A DNA stretch of 20,940 nt from Marinobacter sp. (lineage in GTDB: Bacteria > Pseudomonadota > Gammaproteobacteria > Pseudomonadales > Oleiphilaceae): contig JAEPMM010000009.1 of the NCBI GenBank assembly GCA_017643965.1, positions 1 through 20,940 on the forward strand, written 5' to 3'. The translations under genes were made by a program, and so were the position numbers. The notes under the pieces are model-generated. The model saw nothing but the letters and a program-made list of their open reading frames with translations, ran no database searches and had not been told where the DNA came from. Positions within the stretch are counted from its first letter, which is position 1; every line of letters starts with the position of its first letter. This document shows positions 1 to 7,792 of the stretch, piece after piece.

Positions 1-635
1 CATGCAATGTTCCCGGCCTTGAGGTACCGAAAAGCCGGTTTCCCGACCCGGAACACGATCCGAAAGACCCGTCCGCGTCTGCTCACATTGTTCTGGGTGG
101 TGGCTGCTTCTGGTGTGTGGAAGCGGTTTTTCTTGCCATGGACGGGGTGACCCATGTGGAATCCGGCTACGCCGGTGGCAGCCCGGAAACCGCCAATTAC
201 GACGCGGTGTGCAGTGGCCAGACCGGCCACGCGGAGGTGGTCGATGTGCACTATGAGCCAGCAAAACTGAGCCTGGGCCAGCTGCTGAAAGTGTTCTTCT
301 CAGTGGCCCACGACCCGACCCAATTGAACCGGCAGGGCAACGACCGCGGCACCCAGTACCGCTCCGCGGTGTTTTTCGAGACGCCGGAACAGCAGCGTGT
401 GGCAGAAGCCTACATCCAGCAGCTCAACGCCTCCGGGGCCTATTCCCAGCCGATCGTGACCACGCTGGAGCCGTTGACGCAGTTTCATCCGGCGGAGGCT
501 TATCATCAGAATTTCGCGGCGCAGAATCCCTATCAGCCTTACATCATGGCGGTGGCGGCGCCCAAAATGGAAAAGCTGGTGACCGCCTACGAGGATTACC
601 TCAAACCCGAATATCGCAATGACGACACAGCCTGA
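1..635 (+). CDS. msrA: Peptide methionine-S-sulfoxide reductase MsrA (5' end outside window)
   Basis: MsrA reduces the S-epimer of methionine sulfoxide in proteins and free methionine, using a catalytic cysteine recycled by thioredoxin. The reading frame is open from base 3, and the family signature GGGCFWC is encoded at about 96-116, with the catalytic Cys codon at 105-107. A GTG at 117 lies after this signature, so a start there would remove the active site; the true start must lie before the window. Downstream family blocks are visible: GYAGG, then a region ending in HPAEAYHQNF, typical of MsrA. The stop is TGA at 633-635. msrB follows after 10 bases, so the two epimer-specific repair enzymes are probably co-transcribed. 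The upstream residues (PGLEVPKSRFPDP) fit the N-terminal extension seen in longer MsrA proteins. Confidence 0.95.
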   Translation, partial: CNVPGLEVPKSRFPDPEHDPKDPSASAHIVLGGGCFWCVEAVFLAMDGVTHVESGYAGGSPETANYDAVCSGQTGHAEVVDVHYEPAKLSLGQLLKVFFSVAHDPTQLNRQGNDRGTQYRSAVFFETPEQQRVAEAYIQQLNASGAYSQPIVTTLEPLTQFHPAEAYHQNFAAQNPYQPYIMAVAAPKMEKLVTAYEDYLKPEYRNDDTA

Positions 636-639
636 GGAG
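634..639 (+). promoter_or_regulatory. Shine-Dalgarno site choosing the msrB start
   Basis: GAGGAG lies 6 bases before the ATG at 646 and overlaps the msrA stop codon. It favours 646 over an in-frame ATG at 619, which sits inside the msrA coding region. The arrangement suggests translational coupling of msrB to msrA. Confidence 0.8.
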
Positions 640-645
640 TTCGCC

Positions 646-1071
646 ATGACTGTTTCCGCATCAGGATACGACCTGACCCCCCTGTCACCGACCCAGGTGG
701 ACGAAATGGCCGCGGACCTGTCCGAGGATGAGCGCCGGGTATTGCTGGATCACGGCACCGAGCCCCCGTTTTGCGGCACTCTGCTCGATAACAAGAAAAC
801 GGGGGTCTATCACTGCCGTCTCTGTGACTTACCGCTGTTCAGCTCTGACTCGAAGTTCGACTCCGGCACAGGCTGGCCCAGTTTTTTCCAGCCGTTTGAC
901 CCTGAGCACATCCGCTATCTCGAAGACAGCAGTCTCGGCATGACCCGCACCGAAATCCGCTGCCCCCGATGTGACAGCCACCTCGGCCATGTGTTTCCGG
1001 ATGGCCCACCACCGAGCGGGCAACGGTATTGCCTCAACTCCATTGCCATGGTGTTCCGGGAAAACCGCTGA
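646..1071 (+). CDS. msrB: Peptide methionine-R-sulfoxide reductase MsrB
   Basis: MsrB reduces the R-epimer of methionine sulfoxide, complementing MsrA. The 141-residue product is the usual length of a stand-alone MsrB. Visible signatures are two zinc-binding CxxC pairs (CRLC and CPRC), the substrate-site block GTGWPSF, HLGHVF, and the catalytic cysteine in RYCLNS near the C-terminus. The start at 646 is chosen for its GAGGAG site; a longer form from 619 would add nine residues that overlap msrA. No signal peptide is seen, so the enzyme should be cytoplasmic. It is the second gene of an msrAB pair and is convergent with the cytochrome gene that follows. Confidence 0.95.
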   Translation: MTVSASGYDLTPLSPTQVDEMAADLSEDERRVLLDHGTEPPFCGTLLDNKKTGVYHCRLCDLPLFSSDSKFDSGTGWPSFFQPFDPEHIRYLEDSSLGMTRTEIRCPRCDSHLGHVFPDGPPPSGQRYCLNSIAMVFRENR

Positions 1072-1080
1072 GCCCTCCTT

Positions 1081-1107
1081 GCGCCACTGCCGGTCAGTCG
1101 GTGGCGC
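1081..1107. terminator. Possible hairpin between convergent msrB and cytochrome genes
   Basis: GCGCCAC at 1081-1087 is complementary to GTGGCGC at 1101-1107 with a 13-base loop. It overlaps the 3' end of the minus-strand cytochrome gene. There is no U-tract on either side, so an intrinsic terminator is only a weak suggestion. Confidence 0.3.
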
Positions 1108-1420
1108 CTCCGGTCACGGTTGCCACATACAGGGCGACGGCGTTGATGTCCTCGGCCGTGAGAGTTTCCTCGAAAGCGGGCATCACGCCAACCCCGGACC
1201 GGACGGCGTCATGAACCTGTTGCCGGGAGGGTTTGAGCTCGTCCAGATCCGGGCCGATAGCTCCGGTCGAGCCGGCGTCGCTCAAGGTATGGCAGATGGC
1301 ACAGGACGGCTGCGCCTGCTCGCTGAAGATCTGTTTGCCGCGGGCCAGCAGCCCGTCGTCGGCCATCGCGACAGCAGACGTCAGCAGCAGGCATAACGCG
1401 GATACCACGCAGTTTTTCAT
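1094..1420 (-). CDS. sorB: Small periplasmic monoheme cytochrome c (SorB-like)
   Basis: The 108-residue product starts with a Sec signal peptide (MKNCVVSALCLLLTSAVAMA) and carries one heme-binding motif, CAICH, at about residues 39-43, with a likely axial methionine in GVMPAF. This is the size and form of a class I monoheme cytochrome c. It lies 59 bases downstream of a sulfite-oxidase-type molybdoenzyme on the same strand, the arrangement of sorAB, where the cytochrome accepts electrons from the molybdenum centre. The start at 1420 is preferred over an upstream in-frame ATG at 1456 because it begins the signal peptide and has an AGGA about 8 bases upstream. The role as SorB is inferred from context; a generic cytochrome c5/c-type carrier is the alternative. 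Confidence 0.8.
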   Translation of the reverse strand: MKNCVVSALCLLLTSAVAMADDGLLARGKQIFSEQAQPSCAICHTLSDAGSTGAIGPDLDELKPSRQQVHDAVRSGVGVMPAFEETLTAEDINAVALYVATVTGGATD

Positions 1421-1479
1421 GATCGGATCCTGATGCAGATCAGGGAAGGCGACCACCGTGTTGGCAGCCGCCTTCCGGT

Positions 1480-2706
1480 TCAGGCGACCGCCACGGTCAC
1501 GCCATGGTCTTTCCAGCCATTGTGACCATAGCCGCGCTCGTTCTCGGTGCGCTCCTCCGGCTGGGTGTTGCCCTCAGCGTCGGTGGCGCGGCTGACGATG
1601 CGGTGCTCTCCGGCGGCCAGGTCCGTGGCCATCACGAACGGCCGCCAGGCATAGGGCCCGAGATCTGGCCCCAGGAAGCGGGCCTCCTTCCAGTTTCTGC
1701 CGCCATCCACCGATACCTCGACTTTGCTCAGCGCAACGGTGCCGCCAAAAGCGACGCCGTAGATCATGTTGCGTCCCTTGCGGCCGTTCTCAAGGGGGGC
1801 GGTAACCCAGGACTTGACGTTCATGTCCCACATCGAGGGTTGATCCGGCGAGCCTTTAACCCCCACATCGCGAACCCGGTAGCCGGAGGCCTGGATCTTG
1901 GCATCGGTCTGGTTCTCAGTGAACGCCACCGTTTTTACGTACTTGACGTTGTTCACGCCGAAATAGCCCGGCACCACCATGCGCAGTGGGCCACCATGGG
2001 TGACAGGCAGGGCTTCGTCATTCATCTCCCAGGCCAGCAGGGCGGTCTCCATCGCCTTGGTTGGTACCGAGCGCTCGACCATCACCGTTTTCGGGTCGAG
2101 ACCGTCCGGCAGGGTTTCACCCCCGGTACTGGTGATGTAGCGGGCATCGTCGGCAGCGCCGCCCAGCGCCTCGACGACATCTTTCAGCGCTACGCCGGTC
2201 CACAGCACGCAGCCGGCTGCGCCGACACTCCACTGGGTTCCGCTGGCGCCGTGGGGGAAGAAGGCCCGGCCATTGCCGGAGCACTGCAGAACTGAGGCCA
2301 CGGTGGTCACCCCCATACGCTTGAGGTCGCCCACCGTCAGGGTTGTCGGCTTTTTCACGCCTTCGATGCGCACTTCCCAGGCGTCAGGGTCGGTCGCAAT
2401 GTCGTCGGCCGGGGCTGGCAGATTGTTGCGCACGAACAGGCGATCACTGGGAGTGATGACGCCACTGCCGATGGCACCCCGCTGGGTTTCCATGGTGTTT
2501 GCGCTGTGCACAATCAAGGCACTGCGATCTTTCCAGGCGGCAAACTCCGGCAGTGTTTTTGCTTCTTCGGCCTTCGCCAGTGGCGTAAAGCCCAGTAGAC
2601 TAACGGCGGCCATGGCACCGGCACTGCCGACAAGAATGCGTCGCCGCCCGGGATTGTCCAGGCCCGGGTCGTTCGGGCCGCGCCCGATGTGAACTGTGCT
2701 GCTCAT
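1480..2706 (-). CDS. sorA: Tat-exported molybdopterin sulfite dehydrogenase (SorA/SoxC type)
   Basis: A 408-residue enzyme of the sulfite oxidase family, which oxidises sulfite to sulfate at a molybdenum-pterin centre. Residues 20-46 form a Tat signal (GRRRILVGSAG, then a hydrophobic stretch ending at AKA), pointing to export of the folded protein to the periplasm. The molybdenum-ligating cysteine is Cys142 in LQCSGNGR. GGPLRMVVPGYFG and the SVDGG/W blocks belong to the catalytic and Mo-co dimerisation domains; the C-terminal half is the immunoglobulin-like dimer domain. There is no heme domain, which fits electron transfer to the separate cytochrome c encoded next. AAGGAG lies upstream of the ATG. 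SoxC is the closest alternative, but no soxD or other sox genes are present here. Confidence 0.87.
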   Translation of the reverse strand: MSSTVHIGRGPNDPGLDNPGRRRILVGSAGAMAAVSLLGFTPLAKAEEAKTLPEFAAWKDRSALIVHSANTMETQRGAIGSGVITPSDRLFVRNNLPAPADDIATDPDAWEVRIEGVKKPTTLTVGDLKRMGVTTVASVLQCSGNGRAFFPHGASGTQWSVGAAGCVLWTGVALKDVVEALGGAADDARYITSTGGETLPDGLDPKTVMVERSVPTKAMETALLAWEMNDEALPVTHGGPLRMVVPGYFGVNNVKYVKTVAFTENQTDAKIQASGYRVRDVGVKGSPDQPSMWDMNVKSWVTAPLENGRKGRNMIYGVAFGGTVALSKVEVSVDGGRNWKEARFLGPDLGPYAWRPFVMATDLAAGEHRIVSRATDAEGNTQPEERTENERGYGHNGWKDHGVTVAVA

Positions 2707-2777
2707 GGTCCGTCTCCTTGTTGTCGGTTCCGTGGACAGGTGAGGCCCGGTTCGGGAACCGGGTTATATCCTTATTA

Positions 2778-2806
2778 CTTATAGGATCCGGTTAAAAAAT
2801 GATCAA
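2778..2806 (-). promoter_or_regulatory. Candidate sigma70 promoter for sorA
   Basis: Read on the minus strand, TTGATC (2806-2801) and TATAAG (2783-2778) are separated by exactly 17 bases. The -10 matches five of six consensus positions and the -35 four of six. Transcription would start near 2771, giving a leader of about 65 bases before the sorA ATG. The site lies in the 122-base gap shared with the divergent acyltransferase gene. Confidence 0.6.
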
Positions 2807-2828
2807 GTGCGATTAATAAGGAATCCCC

Positions 2829-3593
2829 ATGATTCGGCTGAAAATGAATCCGTTGACCGAGTCGGCCACGCTGCTGCGGCGGGCAGGCGTGGTGCTCGGT
2901 TCGGTTGGCCTGACCGCGTTGTTTTCCCTGCTGGTGCTGTTGCGGGCCCTGTTCGGGCGGTTGAACCGGCGTATCGTGGACAAATACTGCCGGGAATGGT
3001 CCGCGTCGCTGCTGCGGCTGGTGCGGGTCAGTCTGACCGTGCGTGGGGCAGTGCCGGATTTCGGTGACGGCCGGCGTTACATCATCATGTGTACCCACGC
3101 CAGCCACTACGATATTCCGGTGACCTTCGTGTCCATGCCCGGTTCGGTGAGGATGCTGGCCAAGAAGGAGTTGTTCAGCATTCCGTTACTGGGGCAGGCC
3201 ATGAGAGCGGCGGAGTTTCCCTCCATCGACCGGGCCAACCGCCAGCGAGCCATGAAGGACCTGGAAAAAGCCCGCGCCATGATGGAGAGCGGCACCGTGC
3301 CGCGGGCAGCGCCCGAGGGCACGCGATCACCGGATGGCAAGCTGCTGCCTTTCAAGAAAGGGTGCTTCCACCTGGCACTGGATACCCAGGCGGTGATCGT
3401 GCCAGTGGCGGTGCGGGGTATTCATCGGGTACTGCCGGCGCGAACCTGGCAGATCAATCTGGGTCAGCTGGTGGATGTGCGGGTAGGTGCCCCCATCGAT
3501 ACGGCCGGAAAAACCCGGGAGGATCTGGCGTCATTGATGGCCGATTTACGCCAACGGCTTGAGGTGCTGCTGGGGGATGGGGAAGCCGGCTGA
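2829..3593 (+). CDS. 1-acyl-sn-glycerol-3-phosphate acyltransferase (PlsC family)
   Basis: The 254-residue protein belongs to the PlsC/LPLAT family, which transfers an acyl chain to lysophosphatidate to make phosphatidate at the inner membrane. Motif I, HX4D, is HASHYD at residues 90-95, giving the catalytic His90 and Asp95. Motif III is PEGTRS at 161-166, preceded by Ala rather than the usual Phe. A hydrophobic segment at about residues 21-43 should anchor the N-terminus. AAGGA lies about 8 bases before the ATG. It is transcribed away from sorA and converges on the exchanger gene. The genome probably holds another plsC, so this may be a paralogue with a different acyl preference; that is inference. 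Confidence 0.88.
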   Translation: MIRLKMNPLTESATLLRRAGVVLGSVGLTALFSLLVLLRALFGRLNRRIVDKYCREWSASLLRLVRVSLTVRGAVPDFGDGRRYIIMCTHASHYDIPVTFVSMPGSVRMLAKKELFSIPLLGQAMRAAEFPSIDRANRQRAMKDLEKARAMMESGTVPRAAPEGTRSPDGKLLPFKKGCFHLALDTQAVIVPVAVRGIHRVLPARTWQINLGQLVDVRVGAPIDTAGKTREDLASLMADLRQRLEVLLGDGEAG

Positions 3594-3609
3594 GCGGGCA
3601 GGCTTCCCC
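3579..3609. terminator. Hairpin between convergent acyltransferase and exchanger genes
   Basis: GGGGAAGCC at 3579-3587 pairs perfectly with GGCTTCCCC at 3601-3609 around a 13-base loop. The stop codon of the acyltransferase lies in the loop. The stem sits exactly where two genes converge, but no U-tract follows on either strand, so termination efficiency is uncertain. Confidence 0.45.
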
Positions 3610-3616
3610 GGGCGCT

Positions 3617-4588
3617 TCAGCCCACGATGGTGGACGCCAGATAACCGGTGTAGCCCACGTACACCAGCACCAGAAGGGCACCGTTGTGTCGGCTGATCAG
3701 CTTGCGCTTGCCGGTAAGCCCCAGTGCCATCAGCAGCAGACCCAGGGTCAGTGCGGCCATCAGGGTCCAGTCCCGATACAGCACTTCCGGATCAACCGCC
3801 AGCGGTTCGATAGCAGCCGCCAGCCCCACCACAGCCAGGGTATTGAAAATGCCCGACCCGACAATGTTGCCGAGGATCAGGTCGTGTTCGTTCTTCTTGA
3901 CGGCGGCCAGCGCTGACGCCAGCTCCGGCAGCGATGTGCCGATGGCGACAATGGTCAGCCCGATGATCAGATCACTGACCCCGAGGCTCTGGGCAATGGT
4001 CACCGCGCCCCAAACCAGCATTCGTGAGCTGACGATCAGCAGCACCAGGCCTACCACCAACCAGATCAGCGCCAGCTTCAGTGGCATCGGATGTGCCACC
4101 AGTTCGGCGTCGGTGTCACCCACCAGGCTGTCACCCTTGCCGCGAATGCCCTGATAGATTGACCAGCCCATCACGGCGGCGAACACCGCCAGCAGCACCC
4201 AGCCGTCCAGTCGCGTCAGCTCGCCGTCGATCAGCTGGTAGCCGGCGATGGCGGTTAACGCCAGCAGTAAGGGTAATTCCTTGCGGATCACCTGGGAGTG
4301 CACCGCGATGGGTGCGATCAGGGCGGTCAGACCCACGATCAGGGCAATGTTGGTAATGTTGGAGCCGTAGCCGTTGCCAAGCGCCAGCCCCGGGTTGCCA
4401 TCGGCCGCCGCCATGGCAGACACCGCCAGCTCCGGCGCCGAGGTGCCGAAGCCGATGATGACCATACCGATCAGCAACGATGGCATGCCGAGGTGCTTGG
4501 CGGTAGCCGCGGCGCCCTCGACAAAACGGTCAGCGCTCCACACCAGCAGGACAAGACCCGCAATAATGGCAGTAATGGCCATCAACAT
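3617..4588 (-). CDS. yrbG: Na+/Ca2+ exchanger family protein (YrbG/CaxA-like)
   Basis: A 323-residue inner-membrane protein made of two inverted Na_Ca_ex repeats, each about five membrane helices. The alpha-repeat signatures are GFGTSAPE (46-53) with GNGYGSNITN (71-80), and AIGTSLPE (215-222) with GNIVGSGIFN (240-249). The acidic residues in GTSxPE coordinate the cation. Family members exchange Na+ for Ca2+. The gene starts 9 bases after the nhaD stop on the same strand, so the two should be co-transcribed and both act on the sodium gradient. GAGG lies about 8 bases upstream of the ATG. The precise ion (Ca2+ or another divalent) cannot be read from sequence. Confidence 0.9.
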   Translation of the reverse strand: MLMAITAIIAGLVLLVWSADRFVEGAAATAKHLGMPSLLIGMVIIGFGTSAPELAVSAMAAADGNPGLALGNGYGSNITNIALIVGLTALIAPIAVHSQVIRKELPLLLALTAIAGYQLIDGELTRLDGWVLLAVFAAVMGWSIYQGIRGKGDSLVGDTDAELVAHPMPLKLALIWLVVGLVLLIVSSRMLVWGAVTIAQSLGVSDLIIGLTIVAIGTSLPELASALAAVKKNEHDLILGNIVGSGIFNTLAVVGLAAAIEPLAVDPEVLYRDWTLMAALTLGLLLMALGLTGKRKLISRHNGALLVLVYVGYTGYLASTIVG

Positions 4589-4597
4589 AGACTTACC

Positions 4598-5848
4598 TCA
4601 ATGAATGAAACGACCCATCAGAATCACCCCGGCGTAACCGAGAGTGTATGCCAGCAGAAGGTGGCCAAGATAACGCATATACGTGGCGAAGGTCAGCCCG
4701 GGAATTTTGCTCATGGCGACGATACCCGCCGCCGATCCGATCACCAGCAGTGAGCCTCCCACGCCAACGGCGTAGGTCAGCCCCATCCACTCTCCGGCGG
4801 TCATCTCGATACCGGACTTCAGCAGTGCGGCGGTCAGGGGTACGTTGTCGATGACCGCAGAGAAAATCCCCATCAGGTAGTTGGCGGCCACCGGGGGCAG
4901 TAAGTCATAAATCGCAACCAGTGACTGCAGCGCCTGGATTTCCTTGAGCATACCCACCAGCAGCAGGATACCGAGGAAAAACAACAGGGTCTCGAACTCG
5001 ATAACGCGGATGTACTCCAGAATGGGGTCCAGGTCGGTATCATCGCTCATGAACCGCGACACCAGAAACATGATCGAGAGGCCGAACAGGAAGGTCAGCA
5101 CCGGTGGTGTGCTGAACAGCGCGTTGCCGGTAATAGTGGCCATGATGGTCAGCAGGAACAATACCCCGATCACCACATCTACCGGCCGGACCGCGCTGAC
5201 GCTGGTTTTGAGAGTGACCGTGCCGGACAGGCCCCGGGACAGGAACACCGCGAGTATGAACACCGTGATGGACGCCGGGATCGCAAGGGTCAGCAGGGTC
5301 AGGATTTCCACCTTGTCGGCCAGGAAGATCATCAGCGTGGTGACGTCGCCGGTGATCAGGGACACGCCGCCGGAATTCACCGCAAACACCACCAGGGTGA
5401 TGAACTGGATGCGTTTCTTGAGCTCCAGATCGAGGGAGAGAATCAGGGAGCATGAGACTAAAGTGGCGGTGATATTGTCTGCCAAAGACGAGAAGATGAA
5501 ACAGAAAAGGCCGGTCAGAAACAGTAACTTCCGCTCACTGACCTGCTTCGGCATGATCAGGTACACCACATTTTCGATCATCCCTTTCTTGTTCAGGTAG
5601 GCGACGAAGGTCATGGCAGCCACCAGGAACAGCCAGAGGCCGGCAATCTCCGCGATGCTTTCTGACAGCCCGGCCGAAATGGCAGAGGTCTCTTCCGGGT
5701 TGTCGCTGAACAGAAACAGCAGCATCCAGCACAGGGTGCCGAAAAACAGCGTGATCTTGGCTTTGTTGACGTGAATGGCTTCCTCGAAGATCACGCCCAG
5801 CAAGGCCAGCAGGGCCAGAACAATCAGTAGGGGCTCGAGACTGAGCAT
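4598..5848 (-). CDS. nhaD: Na+/H+ antiporter NhaD
   Basis: A 416-residue polytopic protein of the NhaD family (ion transporter superfamily), which expels Na+ in exchange for H+. It contains the acidic helix-break motifs typical of the family: SLADNITAT (about 121-129), GGVSLITGDVTTLM (160-173) and AVIDNVPLTAALL (331-343). NhaD proteins are common in halophilic and marine Gammaproteobacteria. An in-frame ATG exists far upstream at 6058, but the extra 70 residues are hydrophilic and unlike the family; the ATG at 5848 begins directly with the first hydrophobic helix and has AGGA 7 bases upstream. It is the first gene of the nhaD-exchanger pair and is divergent from mqo. Confidence 0.93.
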   Translation of the reverse strand: MLSLEPLLIVLALLALLGVIFEEAIHVNKAKITLFFGTLCWMLLFLFSDNPEETSAISAGLSESIAEIAGLWLFLVAAMTFVAYLNKKGMIENVVYLIMPKQVSERKLLFLTGLFCFIFSSLADNITATLVSCSLILSLDLELKKRIQFITLVVFAVNSGGVSLITGDVTTLMIFLADKVEILTLLTLAIPASITVFILAVFLSRGLSGTVTLKTSVSAVRPVDVVIGVLFLLTIMATITGNALFSTPPVLTFLFGLSIMFLVSRFMSDDTDLDPILEYIRVIEFETLLFFLGILLLVGMLKEIQALQSLVAIYDLLPPVAANYLMGIFSAVIDNVPLTAALLKSGIEMTAGEWMGLTYAVGVGGSLLVIGSAAGIVAMSKIPGLTFATYMRYLGHLLLAYTLGYAGVILMGRFIH

Positions 5849-5987
5849 AGCGAATCCTGAACGCGGGTGAGGGTGGTTGCCGGCGGATTTTAGACCTTTG
5901 ACCCGCTGGCGGCTAGTGTTCGTAGGTAGACCAGTGGCCGGACAGATCCATGGCGGGGCGGCAAAATCAAACCGTTGATTAACGCAT

Positions 5988-6016
5988 TTTATTCCTGGGT
6001 CAAAAAAAAGGATAAT
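5988..6016 (+). promoter_or_regulatory. Weak candidate promoter for mqo
   Basis: TTTATT at 5988-5993 and GATAAT at 6011-6016 are separated by 17 bases. The -10 matches five of six consensus positions, the -35 only three. The 295-base gap between nhaD and mqo (5849-6143) holds an AT-rich core here and a structured leader further on; I found no convincing promoter for nhaD in it. Confidence 0.3.
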
Positions 6017-6035
6017 TGCGCCACACATTCGGACA

Positions 6036-6110
6036 GGAAGCCACTGCCGGGCCATCAACCTTATTTGCTCTGCAGGCTTCCCAAAGGCCTCTCTGCTGAT
6101 CGTGGAGAGG
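6036..6110 (+). other. Structured 5' leader of mqo (two inverted repeats)
   Basis: GGAAGCC (6036-6042) is complementary to GGCTTCC (6075-6081), and CCTCTC (6088-6093) to GAGAGG (6105-6110). If transcription starts near 6020, both lie in a leader of about 120 bases before the mqo start. No known riboswitch class is recognised. Confidence 0.35.
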
Positions 6111-6143
6111 TGACAGGCTCAAAACCAAGCAGGGTAAAGACCA

Positions 6144-7628
6144 ATGGCCGTAAGACAGGCAGATGTAGTGCTGGTCGGCGGGGGCGTCATGAGCGCTACC
6201 CTCGGCATGATGCTCAGGCAACTGGACCCATCACTGGACATCGTCATGGTGGAACGTCTCGATCACGTTGCCCATGAAAGCACCGATGGATGGAACAACG
6301 CAGGGACCGGTCATGCCGGATACTGCGAACTCAACTATACCCCCGAATCCGACAACGGCGATGTCACCATCGACCGGGCATTGCAGATCAACGCCTCGTT
6401 CGAGGTGTCGCTGCAGTTCTGGTCCTGGCTGGTGGAACAGGGCAAATTGCCGGAACCGTCCTCATTCATCAACCGCACACCGCATCAGAGCTTTGTCTGG
6501 GGCGAGAAGGACGTGGCATTTCTCAAGCGCCGTTTCGAGAAACTCAGTGCCCATCACCTGTTCCGGGAAATGGAATACACCGAGTCGCCGCAGGATCTGG
6601 CCGAGTGGATGCCGCTGGTGGTCAAACACCGCGATCCCATGCAGCGGGTGGCGGCCACCCGCATCAAGCACGGCTCCGATGTGGACTTCGGCTCGCTCAC
6701 CCGCAGCATGGTGAAGTATCTGGAAAGCACCCCCAACTTTGAACTGATGCTCAGCAGCCCGGTCCACTACCTGGCCAAGCGCGACAATGGCCGCTGGAAG
6801 GTACGGGTCAAGGATCAGAAAACCGGCGTTACCACCAAACTGGAAGCCGGGTTTGTGTTTCTCGGGGCCGGCGGCGGTGCGTTGCCCATGCTGCAGAAAT
6901 CCGATATCGACGAAGCCAAAGGCTACGGCGGCTTCCCGGTCAGCGGGCAGTGGCTGGTCTGTCAGAAGCAGGAGATTGTCGAGCAGCATTACTCCAAAGT
7001 GTATGGCAAGGCGCCCATCGGAGCGCCACCCATGTCCGTGCCGCATCTGGACACCCGTATCATCAACGGCGAGCCGGCCTTGCTGTTCGGGCCGTTTGCC
7101 GGCTTCACCACCCGCTTCCTGAAGCAGGGCTCGGTGTTCGACCTGTTCGGGTCGGTGAACCCGAAAAACCTGCGCCCGATGCTGTCGGTGAGCAAGAGCA
7201 ACATGGATCTGACCCGCTACCTGATCGGAGAGGTGTTCCAGAGCCACGCCGAGCGGGTGGAATCACTGCGCAATTTCTTCCCGGATGCGCAGGAGGAGGA
7301 CTGGCGCCTGCAGAGTGCCGGCCAGCGGGTTCAGATCATCAAGCAGGTGCCCGGCGGTGGCGGCAAACTGGAGTTCGGTACCGAGATTGTGGCAGCCAAA
7401 GACGGCACCCTGGCGGCGCTGTTGGGCGCCTCGCCCGGGGCTTCCACCGCCGCCCATGCGATGATCGACGTGATCGAGCGCTGCTTCGCCGACAAGATCA
7501 AAACGCCCCAGTGGCAGGAGCGGATGAAAGAGATGGTGCCGTCGTACGGCCAGTCTCTGGTTGATGATGAACAGTTGCTCAGAAATGTGCGTGAACGCAC
7601 GCTGAGTACGCTCAAATTGACCTCATAG
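6144..7628 (+). CDS. mqo: Malate:quinone oxidoreductase
   Basis: Mqo is a peripheral, FAD-dependent membrane enzyme that oxidises malate to oxaloacetate and passes electrons to quinone, bypassing or complementing NAD malate dehydrogenase. The 494-residue length is standard. The N-terminal dinucleotide-binding region reads DVVLVGGGVMSATL (about 7-20), followed by the family block GWNNAGTGHAGYCELNYTP. The C-terminal region contains a glycine-rich FAD segment ending in the GASPGASTAAHAM block, also typical. The start at 6144 places the nucleotide-binding strand at the expected distance from the N-terminus; only a poor AGGG is seen upstream. The gene stands alone between nhaD (divergent) and a strong terminator. 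Confidence 0.95.
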   Translation: MAVRQADVVLVGGGVMSATLGMMLRQLDPSLDIVMVERLDHVAHESTDGWNNAGTGHAGYCELNYTPESDNGDVTIDRALQINASFEVSLQFWSWLVEQGKLPEPSSFINRTPHQSFVWGEKDVAFLKRRFEKLSAHHLFREMEYTESPQDLAEWMPLVVKHRDPMQRVAATRIKHGSDVDFGSLTRSMVKYLESTPNFELMLSSPVHYLAKRDNGRWKVRVKDQKTGVTTKLEAGFVFLGAGGGALPMLQKSDIDEAKGYGGFPVSGQWLVCQKQEIVEQHYSKVYGKAPIGAPPMSVPHLDTRIINGEPALLFGPFAGFTTRFLKQGSVFDLFGSVNPKNLRPMLSVSKSNMDLTRYLIGEVFQSHAERVESLRNFFPDAQEEDWRLQSAGQRVQIIKQVPGGGGKLEFGTEIVAAKDGTLAALLGASPGASTAAHAMIDVIERCFADKIKTPQWQERMKEMVPSYGQSLVDDEQLLRNVRERTLSTLKLTS

Positions 7629-7663
7629 TCAAAATTGATCTAAAAACCGTCGAACCACCTTCG

Positions 7664-7712
7664 AAACACCATGAATACTGGCCTTGGCGCCTGTATTTGT
7701 GGTGTTTTTTTT
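7664..7712 (+). terminator. Strong Rho-independent terminator of mqo
   Basis: A long stem pairs 7664-7678 with 7693-7707 (15 pairs, two of them G-U in RNA), then after one T/T mismatch three more G/C pairs close a six-base loop. Eight T residues (7705-7712) follow. It lies 35 bases after the mqo stop and separates mqo from the downstream cluster. Confidence 0.9.
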
Positions 7713-7730
7713 GGTCTTTCCGGCTGGGAA

Positions 7731-7759
7731 TATTTGCGATTTGCACCAAACTCTATAGG
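7731..7759 (+). promoter_or_regulatory. Weak candidate promoter for the ATP-grasp cluster
   Basis: After the mqo terminator a new promoter is required for the cluster. The best -10-like hexamer is TATAGG (7754-7759); the hexamer 17 bases upstream, TATTTG (7731-7736), matches the -35 consensus poorly. Two near-copies of ATTTGC (7732 and 7739) lie in the same stretch and could be an activator site. This is a guess from position. Confidence 0.25.
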
Positions 7760-7778
7760 TTAGGAGACACATACCCTG

Positions 7779-7785
7779 AAAGGAG
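7779..7785 (+). promoter_or_regulatory. Shine-Dalgarno site selecting a GTG start
   Basis: AAAGGAG lies 7 bases before GTG at 7793. It fixes that GTG as the start of the ATP-grasp gene and rules out the longer frame opening at 7697, whose extra codons overlap the mqo terminator. Confidence 0.85.
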
Positions 7786-7792
7786 TTCTTCT

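Noticed and set aside
4944..5600. 218-codon plus-strand frame inside nhaD
   Set aside because: It is rich in Arg, Ser, Thr and Met from the reverse of hydrophobic codons; nhaD on the other strand has clear family motifs.
5849..6058. N-terminal 70-residue extension of NhaD
   Set aside because: The extension is hydrophilic, lies in the intergenic region and has no counterpart in the family; the ATG at 5848 has a good Shine-Dalgarno site and starts at the first membrane helix.
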